Assembly (NCBI GenBank): GCA_040901765.1
Contig: JBBDYG010000033.1
Location: 121,652-185,651, forward strand
Length of the DNA stretch: 64,000 nucleotides
Direction: 5' to 3'
Source of the DNA: JBBDYG01 sp040901765
GTDB lineage: Bacteria > Planctomycetota > Planctomycetia > Pirellulales > Lacipirellulaceae
In this document: positions 1-7,681 of the stretch, one piece after another
How positions within the stretch are numbered: the stretch's first letter is position 1
Layout: each line of letters begins with the position of its first letter
Notes under the pieces: generated by a model
Told to the model about the DNA's origin: nothing
Seen by the model: the letters and a program-made list of their open reading frames with translations, nothing else
The model's database searches: none
Program-made: the position numbers and the translations under genes

Positions 1-654
1 GGTTACGGTGGCTTCGAAGCTTTGCCCCTTGGCCAATCGGGACGGGGCGCCAACGATGTCGAGCTGATTCAAGCGTGGCCAGGCCAGATCGCGCCACGGC
101 TGTAGCAGTCGCGCCACGCTGAGCTTGGCGACTGACGGGCTGAGAACGAGCGCAAGCAGAGCCAAGCCGCCAACGACCCCCGCCATCGCTAATCCGCGGC
201 GCAGTGGCGCGGCGTCGATGACCTTGTTCCAGGCCCCTGGCGGCAGTCGCTCGACGCCGGCGGCGGTGTCCACGACGACGGCCCGACGCATCTCCGCCGA
301 TCCGGCAAGCCGATCATCTTCCGCTTGGTTTACGAATTCCAGCGCGCTTGCCAAGCGGTCGCCGAACTGGGGATTCTGGTGTTCGACTACCCGCGCCACA
401 TCGAGGGTCGTGAGCCTGAGTCTCAAGGCAACGATGCCAAATCGGTACGCGGCTAGCAGAGCCACCGCCACAAAGCAGCCAAAGAGAATCCAACGCAGCC
501 CGGGATCGGAGATTCGGAAGCCGAAATCAATCGCTCCGAGCACGATCGCCGTTCCCAAGAGCAGCGCGGCAATTGTTAGCACAGCGCACAACGATCGCCG
601 CCACAGGATGCGGCGTCGCAAATCTTCCAGCGTGCTAACAAGTTCGTGGGGCAT
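1..654 (-). CDS. Membrane protein, DUF4175-like, C-terminus beyond window
   Basis: The frame is open from an ATG at 654 to the window edge, giving 218 residues of a longer protein. It begins MPHELVSTLEDLRRR. Hydrophobic segments lie near residues 24-46, 53-75 and 150-170, separated by a soluble stretch with LTTLDVARVVEHQNPQFGDR. This is the arrangement of the large DUF4175-like proteins that end planctomycete MoxR/DUF58/BatA/vWA operons, and the position here matches: it is the last gene seen, downstream of the second vWA protein. The gap to that gene holds an inverted repeat. Function is unknown; a role in envelope assembly or stress is inferred from the operon. Family assignment is from memory of the arrangement. 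Confidence 0.7.
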   Translation of the reverse strand, partial: MPHELVSTLEDLRRRILWRRSLCAVLTIAALLLGTAIVLGAIDFGFRISDPGLRWILFGCFVAVALLAAYRFGIVALRLRLTTLDVARVVEHQNPQFGDRLASALEFVNQAEDDRLAGSAEMRRAVVVDTAAGVERLPPGAWNKVIDAAPLRRGLAMAGVVGGLALLALVLSPSVAKLSVARLLQPWRDLAWPRLNQLDIVGAPSRLAKGQSFEATVT

Positions 655-662
655 CGTGTTAA

Positions 663-745
663 GGCTGTCGGCTATTGGCTATCGGCTGTCGGCCAAAAAA
701 TCTTTCTTCTCTGGCCGACAGCCGATAGCCATCAGCCGATAGCCT
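663..745. repeat. Intergenic inverted repeat, GGCTATCGGCTGTCGGCC family
   Basis: The left arm carries tandem variants of GGCTATTGGCTATCGGCT and the right arm the complementary variants, around an A/T-rich loop near 695-711. It fills the junction between two co-directional genes. A second copy of the same family lies at 31979-32040. Confidence 0.85.
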
Positions 746-749
746 CTCC

Positions 750-3143
750 TTATAGCATTGCCTTTTGCTTACGAAGAATCCACTCGCTGATCAGGCAGGT
801 CGAAACGGCCAGCAGCATCCACCAGCGGTTCCACAATTCAATCGGGGGAAGCGTTTCCAGCGTCACCCGGCGTCCGCGCGGAAGTTCTCGGAACAATCGC
901 TCGGCCTCCGCCAGGGAATAGTACTCACCGTGGGTGGCTGCGGCAGCGGATGTCAGGCCGGGACGATCAAGCTCCAGTTTCGCAAACTCGCCGGGCGGCG
1001 CCACCACCTCCAGGCTCGGCGCGGCCGGTGGCTCGGTCAATTGGGGACTGGCGAGCACCACGCGATAGCGGCCCATTTCGAGGTCGCTCAACTCGGTTTG
1101 GTACAAGCCGGCGGATTGGGCATCGCGCGCGACCGACACCTGCCGATCGGGTTTGCCCTGCGATTGTAGTAATAGCGTTACCGGTTGGTCGGTGGCGGGG
1201 GCCAGCCGCGGATCGCGGAAACGGACTTGGAGCCTGACCGGTTCGCCAAGCTCATAGCGCTGGCGGTCGGCCAGAATCTCAACACCGCTCCCAGCATCGC
1301 GGAGCTTCGCCCGGGCCAAAGACCGCAGCGACTGGATCCAATAGCGAGCGAAGAAGACATCGCCGACGCGGTATCGCCAGCGCCAGGTGGAATCGACCGC
1401 ATGCAAGAGTACCTGCCCCGCGCCGACGTACTGCACCGCGGCCAGCGGAACCGGGCGGCCGTCGGCGGTGGTTTGACGGGGATGAACGGCCGTAGCTTGC
1501 GCTGCGGGCTTTGGCGGCCCGAATTCCGCAAACCAATACATCGGCGGCAAGCCTTGCCAAAGCGACTCCGTTTCGGCCGACGTGTCGCCAAGCTGCAGCG
1601 CCGGCATCCGCAGGCCAATCGGTGTCGGCTGGAATGAGAAACCGGGATCAACCATGCCGGCGGAATTGGGATCGACGTCGTCAAATTGCAACGGAGCGAG
1701 TTGAACGATTTCCGATATATCGCGATACAGCGCCGGAAAGTAGCGTGGCCCGGCGACCAAGACGAGCCCGCCGCCCTTTTCGGTGACAAACTGCTTGAGG
1801 TGTCCCCATGCGGACCGCGGAAGCAGCCGCGGATCGAGATCCATAACAACGATGACATCGTATTGCTCCATCTCCCGTAGCTCGACGGGGAATTGGGGCA
1901 CCGCCGTCTGGTCCTGGGCATGGTAGTCGGGATCGGCCTCTTGGAGATACGTATGGCACTCGACGGCTCGATCGCGGTCGAGCAAGTTCTTGAGATAACG
2001 GAACTCGTAGCTCGGATAGCCGGCGGCTAGTAGCACGCGGACCTTTTCGTCGTGAACCTTTACGACGTGCCGCACGGAATTGTTTTCGGGATCAAGCTCG
2101 CCCGCCACTGGCTCAATGGCAAGGGTATACGCCGCGTCGCCCGGCTGCTTGGGCCGATCCAAAAGCCGCACTTCCACGGAATCGCCGGACGCGGGGATTG
2201 TAAGCTCCTCGACAGCGACAGGCTCCGCCTGCCCTTCGCGGCGAAGCTCGACGCGCACCGGTTTGCCGGCCATGCCGGTCGAGCGCACCGTAGCGGAAAA
2301 ACTCAACAGGTCGTCGACGAACGCCGCGTCCTCGGCCCGCAAATCGGCGATCGCCAAATCCGAAGGGGCTTGTTCGGCGCCGATACCCACCACATACAGC
2401 GGCACCGACGCGCGGCGCAGAATTTCTGCGCCGTCCGCCAAGTTACGGCCGGCTGTGTTGCAGCCATCGGTCACCACCACCACCGCGGCGAGCGGCGTTC
2501 CCGGCTGCTCACCCGCCACCTGCGCGAGGGCGTCTCCCAAACGGGTGGCCTGGGTGCCGCTCCCGTGAGGCATCAATTCTGTTAGCGACTGGTGGAGCGC
2601 GCTCGCATCGGACGCGGGAAGCGCTTCCAGATTGTCCGCGAACGAGTAGACGGCGACTTCGTAGTCGTGCTGCAAGTCGGAGAGTCGGTCTGGATCGCTC
2701 ATAAGAACCGACTTTCCCAGGTTGAGCCGGTTTGGCTCGCCCAGTTGCGACGTACCGATGCGCTGGGTCACTTCGGTTGGAACGGTCGGATCGGGCGCGT
2801 CGGCGATCCCCATGCTGGCGGAGCGGTCGAGCAAGATTGCCAGTCGCGGCAAGCCGTTCCGGGTCTGCGACATGAGCAATTCGCTGAGCATGATCATCAC
2901 CAGCGCGATGGCTCCGAGTCGCAAAAACGCGAGCATCGCGCGGTACGCCCGGCCGGCGGGTGAAATTTCCCGCAGGTAGCAGTAACTTACGAGGGCCACG
3001 GCAGCCGCGACGAACAGCACCGTGAACCATGGCGCCCAGGTCCAATAGGTCTGCAAGCGCCACTGGGTGCGGACAAGATCGGGAGCGGCCTGCGCGAGGG
3101 TTAGAATGCGGGAATCAGCCATGGTGCTTAGCAAATGGGTCAT
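750..3143 (-). CDS. Membrane-anchored von Willebrand factor A protein with glutamine-amidotransferase-like region
   Basis: 797 residues. Transmembrane segments at about 38-57 and 70-92 precede a vWA domain whose MIDAS motif DRSAS is at 106-110. A long periplasm-type region follows, containing YDVIVVMDLDPRLL and GGGLVLVAGPRYFP, typical of the class I glutamine-amidotransferase-like fold found in planctomycete vWA proteins. A final membrane helix and a basic tail (LRKQKAML) end the protein. The start ATG overlaps the stop of the upstream BatA-like gene as ATGA, so translation is probably coupled. An internal Met at residue 8 is an alternative start. Metal-dependent protein binding is expected from the MIDAS; the partner is unknown. 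Confidence 0.88.
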   Translation of the reverse strand: MTHLLSTMADSRILTLAQAAPDLVRTQWRLQTYWTWAPWFTVLFVAAAVALVSYCYLREISPAGRAYRAMLAFLRLGAIALVMIMLSELLMSQTRNGLPRLAILLDRSASMGIADAPDPTVPTEVTQRIGTSQLGEPNRLNLGKSVLMSDPDRLSDLQHDYEVAVYSFADNLEALPASDASALHQSLTELMPHGSGTQATRLGDALAQVAGEQPGTPLAAVVVVTDGCNTAGRNLADGAEILRRASVPLYVVGIGAEQAPSDLAIADLRAEDAAFVDDLLSFSATVRSTGMAGKPVRVELRREGQAEPVAVEELTIPASGDSVEVRLLDRPKQPGDAAYTLAIEPVAGELDPENNSVRHVVKVHDEKVRVLLAAGYPSYEFRYLKNLLDRDRAVECHTYLQEADPDYHAQDQTAVPQFPVELREMEQYDVIVVMDLDPRLLPRSAWGHLKQFVTEKGGGLVLVAGPRYFPALYRDISEIVQLAPLQFDDVDPNSAGMVDPGFSFQPTPIGLRMPALQLGDTSAETESLWQGLPPMYWFAEFGPPKPAAQATAVHPRQTTADGRPVPLAAVQYVGAGQVLLHAVDSTWRWRYRVGDVFFARYWIQSLRSLARAKLRDAGSGVEILADRQRYELGEPVRLQVRFRDPRLAPATDQPVTLLLQSQGKPDRQVSVARDAQSAGLYQTELSDLEMGRYRVVLASPQLTEPPAAPSLEVVAPPGEFAKLELDRPGLTSAAAATHGEYYSLAEAERLFRELPRGRRVTLETLPPIELWNRWWMLLAVSTCLISEWILRKQKAML

Positions 3144-5446
3144 GCGGCGCCTCGCCCAAATCGCCAGGCCAGCAATGTTTCCATGAGCAAGAGCGCCAGT
3201 ACCGCCGTCAACAGGATGCGATGAAGGCGCGAATCGGTGCCAAGTTCGGCGACGACGACGCTGCTCTCCTCCACAACGGTACGGACGTTTAACTCGGGCG
3301 GCAAGCTCGAGACTTCGGCTCGCGTGAGATCGCTTTCCCGAACATCGATGTTGACGGCGAATTTCTCAAGCGGGCGGTCCGAGTCGGTGGGAACGATTTC
3401 GTAGATGCCGGCCACGTCGGCCGAAGCATAGCTCCAGCGGTTGCCCTCGGGAGAGACTTCTGCATCGAGAGTTGTCTTTCGCTGGTCGGGTCGGCGGACT
3501 TCGAGCTGCCCCTGCGTTCGGGCCGCTATCAAATCGGTAATCACGTCGCCAACGAGGCCGCCGGCTTCGCGGCGAAAGGCGGCCGACGAGTAGTGGAACA
3601 TCTCGCGCACTAGCGGCAGAAAACTTGGCCAGGCCGGCATGGCGGTCCACGGCTCGCCAGTGGTCGCATCGACCGAATCGAGCGACGCAGCCGTGGCGAC
3701 CAGCACCACCCGACCTCGGTGCACCGGCGCGGTCACAATAAACGGGTCGCCATTGAGGGTCGCCAGCGCCGTTTCGGTATTTCCACCATCGGGGATTTCC
3801 AGCCGGTAGTATCGCGAGACGGGCGTGGTCAACAACCCCGCCCGCTCCCGACCGCGAAAAGGCTCCACAATCGGATGACGGTAGCCAAGCGGATCGAGAC
3901 CGTAGGAGGGAGTGGTCACGATCGGTCCGAGCAGCGCGGGCAAAACCGCGACAGGCTCGGGTGGCATGGCTTCCGCCCCTTGCGCGTAGGACACCAGTTG
4001 CACAAGCGGTTTGCGTCGTTGAATCCTCGCTGGGTTCCCGCCCGCGGGTCGCGGCAGACTTTCATTGCCCAAGATTGAATTGTATTGTTCGGGCAGCACG
4101 CGATCACCGAGAAACCAAACGACACCGCCCCCTCGTTGAAGATAGCGATTGATTCGGTCGCGTTCATTCTGGCTGAATTGGGCGACGTTGCAGAAGAATA
4201 CGCAATCGAAGTCTTCCATCGGGACTTCGCTGAAAGCCGACTCGGAAATAATGCGGGGTTGCACCGGCGCCGAATCGAGTTGCCCCGGATTCAGCGCCTC
4301 GGCAACGTACCTCGCGGCTCCGGGCGCTCCGGCGACGCACAGCACCCGCGCTCGGTTCTCGACATCGACGGCCAGATAGCGGCGGTCGTCGACCGGCAGC
4401 CGGTCTTCAGCCAGTCGCACCTCGATCGCTTTCGGTCCGGCATCCGCGAACTGGTATGCGAATCTCGCGACAGCGGAACCGCCCGACGCCACATCGACGG
4501 ACGCTTCGGCGACCGGCAAACCGTCGATCACCAACTCTGCCACGAGATCGTCCACCGCACGGTTGGAATAGTTCCGTATTACTCCCGCAATAGTCGTTGG
4601 GGCGGCAGTCGTGAGCGACTCGCAGGGTAGCTGAATGTCGGCGACGGCCACGTTTGGTGCATTGGCGTTACCAACGTCGATCGCGGAAAGCCTGGCCCGC
4701 GTGGCGATTTGCTGCAGCAGGCTTCGCGCTCCGGCGGGCGTCTCAACGTCCGCTTCGCCGGCATCAGCGACTGCGGGTGTCAGGCCGGCGGCAGCCCACG
4801 TGTTGCTTCCCAAGTCCGACAAAAACACGACTTCGTGGCGATGTATTCCGCGCGCTTCGCCATCGACCCGCGCCAGCAGGTCGTTTACCGTGCGGAGCGT
4901 CGCGGACAAGTCGGCAGTTCCCTGCGTGAGCTCGAGCTTCGCAATGGCATCGCCAACGCGGCTGTGGTCGGCCACCGCGCGGCCGATCAGCACCTGCGGC
5001 GGACTGGACAGCGTGCAGAGGGTGTAAACGTCTCCGGGGTGACTGGCCTCGATCAATTCGCGGGCAAGTTGCTGCGACCGCTCGAATCGAGTGCGTTCGT
5101 CGTCGCGGTAGCCCATCGAAAAACTGGTGTCGAAGATCAACAGTCGGTGCGTGCGCGCGCCGGCCGCTCCTTCGCCCCAGTTCGTCCAAAATGGTTTGGC
5201 CGCTGCCAGCACGATCAGCGCGAGGATCGCCGTGCGAATGGCGAGCAGCAGCCACTGTTGAAACTGCAGTCGTCGAGCGTGTTTACGAATCGCCGCCTGA
5301 AGGAATCGAATCGCCGCCCACGGCATCTCCCGATGCGTATGCCGCATCCACAGGTGGATAATCAACGGCGCAGCCGCCGCCGCCAACCAACCCAGCATCG
5401 CCAAGTTGGTGAATCCAAAAGCCAGCGGTAGCGGAACAAAGGGCAT
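3140..5446 (-). CDS. BatA-like membrane protein with vWA domain
   Basis: 768 residues. The N-terminus (FTNLAMLGWLAAAAAPLIIH) and the segment near 62-83 form the double-membrane-spanning domain of BatA-type proteins, followed by a vWA domain with MIDAS DTSFS at 106-110. A long extracytoplasmic region and a C-terminal membrane helix (about 745-763) follow. In Bat and MoxR operons such proteins act with the MoxR ATPase and the DUF58 protein in envelope stress or metal-cofactor insertion; that role is inferred here from family and neighbours. The gene is separated from the DUF58 gene by 190 bp holding an inverted repeat, and is coupled by ATGA to the next vWA gene. Confidence 0.9.
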   Translation of the reverse strand: MPFVPLPLAFGFTNLAMLGWLAAAAAPLIIHLWMRHTHREMPWAAIRFLQAAIRKHARRLQFQQWLLLAIRTAILALIVLAAAKPFWTNWGEGAAGARTHRLLIFDTSFSMGYRDDERTRFERSQQLARELIEASHPGDVYTLCTLSSPPQVLIGRAVADHSRVGDAIAKLELTQGTADLSATLRTVNDLLARVDGEARGIHRHEVVFLSDLGSNTWAAAGLTPAVADAGEADVETPAGARSLLQQIATRARLSAIDVGNANAPNVAVADIQLPCESLTTAAPTTIAGVIRNYSNRAVDDLVAELVIDGLPVAEASVDVASGGSAVARFAYQFADAGPKAIEVRLAEDRLPVDDRRYLAVDVENRARVLCVAGAPGAARYVAEALNPGQLDSAPVQPRIISESAFSEVPMEDFDCVFFCNVAQFSQNERDRINRYLQRGGGVVWFLGDRVLPEQYNSILGNESLPRPAGGNPARIQRRKPLVQLVSYAQGAEAMPPEPVAVLPALLGPIVTTPSYGLDPLGYRHPIVEPFRGRERAGLLTTPVSRYYRLEIPDGGNTETALATLNGDPFIVTAPVHRGRVVLVATAASLDSVDATTGEPWTAMPAWPSFLPLVREMFHYSSAAFRREAGGLVGDVITDLIAARTQGQLEVRRPDQRKTTLDAEVSPEGNRWSYASADVAGIYEIVPTDSDRPLEKFAVNIDVRESDLTRAEVSSLPPELNVRTVVEESSVVVAELGTDSRLHRILLTAVLALLLMETLLAWRFGRGAA

Positions 5447-5481
5447 TGTTAAGAGCTATCTGACTCAAAGTCAAAACTTGA

Positions 5482-5597
5482 TTCACCACGGAGGCACGGA
5501 GCACACGGGGAAAACAGCAGTTTCGATGGTAAAATGCGGCATTTGATCTCATTCTTTTCCTTCATTTATACTCCGTGTTCTCCGTGCCTCCGTGGTG
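5482..5597. repeat. Intergenic inverted repeat, CACCACGGAGGCACGGAG family
   Basis: Left arm 5482-5510 begins CACCACGGAGGCACGGAG at 5484; right arm 5571-5597 is its near-perfect complement, with about 60 bp of A/T-rich sequence between. The arms are built from repeats of about 9 bp (CACGGAGGC variants). A related copy is at 23877-23990. It occupies most of the junction between the DUF58 and BatA-like genes. Confidence 0.9.
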
Positions 5598-5636
5598 CAA
5601 TGGATTGCTTGTGTTCGCTTGTGGTACGTCGTGGAC

Positions 5637-6551
5637 TTAGTGAATTCGTGCCTGGCGGTGGGAGAGGAAGGTGGATAGCACCTTGTCGAGCGGGGCGTCG
5701 GTTCTTACTTGCAAGTAGTCGGCTCGCTGGCCGCGGCAGCCGGTAGCGACTTGGGCGGTAAAGGCATTGATCTCCTGTTGATACGCGGTTCGCAAGCGCG
5801 CCGGTTCGACGAGCAACTCCCCGGCGTGTTCCAATCCCCGGAACAGCGTGGCGTGTTGGAACGGAAAATCCAACTCCGCCGGGTCGAGCACGTGAACCAT
5901 GATCACGTCGTGCCGCCGATGGCGAAAGTGCTTCAGCCCCGTGAGCATGCTCTCCACGTCGTCGAACAGGTCGCTGAGAATCACCACTATTCCGCGGCGG
6001 TTGAAGCGTTCGGCCAGGTCGTGAAAGATCGGGCCGGTGTTGGTCTTTTCCGTGGCGGTGACCTCCTCCATCGTTTGCAGCAACTGGTTGAGCTGTGCGG
6101 GGCTGCTACTGGGGCGCATCATGCGCCGAACCTGATCGTCGAACGTCGCCAGCCCCACGCTGTCCTGCTGTCGCAGCACGAGGTACGCCAGCGATGCGGC
6201 AACGCACTGGGCATACTCGAGCTTCGACATCGCTGCCTGATCGCTCTGGTACTGCATGCTCTCGCTCGTGTCGAGCACCAGATAACAAATCAGGTTGGTC
6301 TCTTCCTCGTATTGCTTGAGATAGACCTTGTCCGTTTTGCCAAAGACTTTCCAATCGACGTAGCGCAAGTCGTCGCCGGGGACGTATTCGCGGTGCTCGG
6401 CAAACTCGATGGAGTAACCTTGGTAGGGACTCCGGTGCAGGCCCGCGACGTACCCCTCGACGATTCGCTCGGCGCGCAATCGTAACCCACCAAGCTGCGC
6501 GAGCACGGCCGGATCGAGAAAGCGTCGGGTGTCGGTTGTGGCAGTGGTCAT
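5637..6551 (-). CDS. DUF58 domain protein
   Basis: About 304 residues from the ATG at 6551. An in-frame GTG at 6569 lies inside an inverted repeat and is less likely. The DUF58 signature is clear: EHREYVPGDDLRYVDWKVFG and a vWA-like strand ending LVLDTSESM. There is no membrane segment, as usual for the cytosolic DUF58 partner of MoxR. It follows the MoxR gene and precedes the BatA-like gene, the standard order. A MoxR-client adaptor role is inferred from the conserved linkage. Confidence 0.92.
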   Translation of the reverse strand: MTTATTDTRRFLDPAVLAQLGGLRLRAERIVEGYVAGLHRSPYQGYSIEFAEHREYVPGDDLRYVDWKVFGKTDKVYLKQYEEETNLICYLVLDTSESMQYQSDQAAMSKLEYAQCVAASLAYLVLRQQDSVGLATFDDQVRRMMRPSSSPAQLNQLLQTMEEVTATEKTNTGPIFHDLAERFNRRGIVVILSDLFDDVESMLTGLKHFRHRRHDVIMVHVLDPAELDFPFQHATLFRGLEHAGELLVEPARLRTAYQQEINAFTAQVATGCRGQRADYLQVRTDAPLDKVLSTFLSHRQARIH

Positions 6552-6559
6552 TGTTTGCT

Positions 6560-6651
6560 TGGGTGGCACGCCCTGAGTCCTCGAAGGGCGTGGTGAAGCT
6601 GGTACTCAGTTCCCCACGCCCTTCGCAGAGCCTCAGGGCGTGCCACCCCCA
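6560..6651. repeat. Intergenic inverted repeat, GGGTGGCACGCCCTGAG family
   Basis: Left arm 6560-6593 starts TGGGTGGCACGCCCTGAG; right arm 6612-6651 carries its complement with two small indels. Both arms also contain an AAGGGCGTGG unit. The predicted stem is over 30 bp with an 18-bp loop, between the MoxR and DUF58 genes. Confidence 0.9.
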
Positions 6652-6661
6652 TTGGTGGCGT

Positions 6662-7675
6662 TTAACCAGCTTGCACGGCGGGGGTGATGGGAGTGTGTTG
6701 TGTGAGGTAATCGATCAGCTTGTCGGCCGTGATGCCATCGGCCTCGGCGTTGAAGTTGGTCAGCACTCGGTGCCGTAGCACTGGAAGGGCTACCGCACGG
6801 ATGTCTTCGCTTTCAACGCAAAAACGCCCCTGCAGCGCGGCACGGGCCTTGGCGGCGAGCACCAAGTATTGACTCGCCCGCGGACCGGCGCCCCAACTCA
6901 CGTACTTGCGAATAATGTCGGGCGTGGCCGCACGGCCGACCCGCGTTTGACGGGCAAGCTGCACCGCGTAACGGGCCAAGTGGTCGGCCACGGGAACGCG
7001 CCTTACGAGGTGCGACAGCTCCAAGATATCGGTCGCTGAAAGTGTCGATTTGACGACCACTTCCACGTCGGCCGTCGTCTGTTTCACGATTTGCAGTTCT
7101 TCGTCTTCGTCAGGGTAGTCGACTAGCACCATGAACATGAAGCGGTCGAGCTGAGCTTCGGGTAGCGGGTAGGTGCCTTCCTGCTCGATCGGGTTCTGCG
7201 TGGCGAGGACAAAGAACGGATCGGGCAGCGGGTGGCGCTGGCCGCCGACGGTGATCTGTTTTTCCTGCATCGCTTCGAGCAAAGCCGCCTGGGTCTTGGG
7301 AGGCGTGCGGTTAATTTCGTCCGCCAGCACGATGTTCGCGAAGATTGGGCCTGTAAGGAAGCGAAATGTCCGCACGCCGGTCGATTTGTCTTCCTGGATC
7401 ACTTCGGTGCCGGTGATGTCGGCCGGCATAAGGTCGGGCGTAAACTGGATGCGGCTGAAGTCGAGCGACAGCGCGTCGGCCAGCGTGCGAATCAGCAGCG
7501 TTTTGGCCAGGCCGGGCACACCGACGAGCAGGCAATGCCCGCGCGCAAAGAGCGCGATCAAGAGCTGCTCGATCACTTCCTGCTGACCGACGATCACCTT
7601 GCTCAACTCGGCGGAAATGCTATCGCTGGCGCGGCCCAAGCGCTCGATGGCCGCAAGATCGGACTTTTCTAACAT
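6662..7675 (-). CDS. MoxR family AAA+ ATPase
   Basis: 337 residues, normal length for MoxR. Walker A GVPGLAKT is at 52-59 and Walker B NIVLADE at 114-120, followed by the INRTPPKTQAALLEAMQE segment diagnostic of the family. A C-terminal lid domain is present. It is a cytosolic ATPase that remodels or activates partners, usually with DUF58 and vWA proteins, which are the next genes. It starts 6 bp downstream of the propeller gene, so the two are cotranscribed. I saw no convincing Shine-Dalgarno sequence, as at many starts in this window. Confidence 0.95.
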   Translation of the reverse strand: MLEKSDLAAIERLGRASDSISAELSKVIVGQQEVIEQLLIALFARGHCLLVGVPGLAKTLLIRTLADALSLDFSRIQFTPDLMPADITGTEVIQEDKSTGVRTFRFLTGPIFANIVLADEINRTPPKTQAALLEAMQEKQITVGGQRHPLPDPFFVLATQNPIEQEGTYPLPEAQLDRFMFMVLVDYPDEDEELQIVKQTTADVEVVVKSTLSATDILELSHLVRRVPVADHLARYAVQLARQTRVGRAATPDIIRKYVSWGAGPRASQYLVLAAKARAALQGRFCVESEDIRAVALPVLRHRVLTNFNAEADGITADKLIDYLTQHTPITPAVQAG

Positions 7676-7681
7676 GCGTTG

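Noticed and set aside
125..742. 205-codon open frame on the plus strand at the left end
   Set aside because: It is antisense to the DUF4175-like gene and runs into the inverted repeat; no protein-like pattern.
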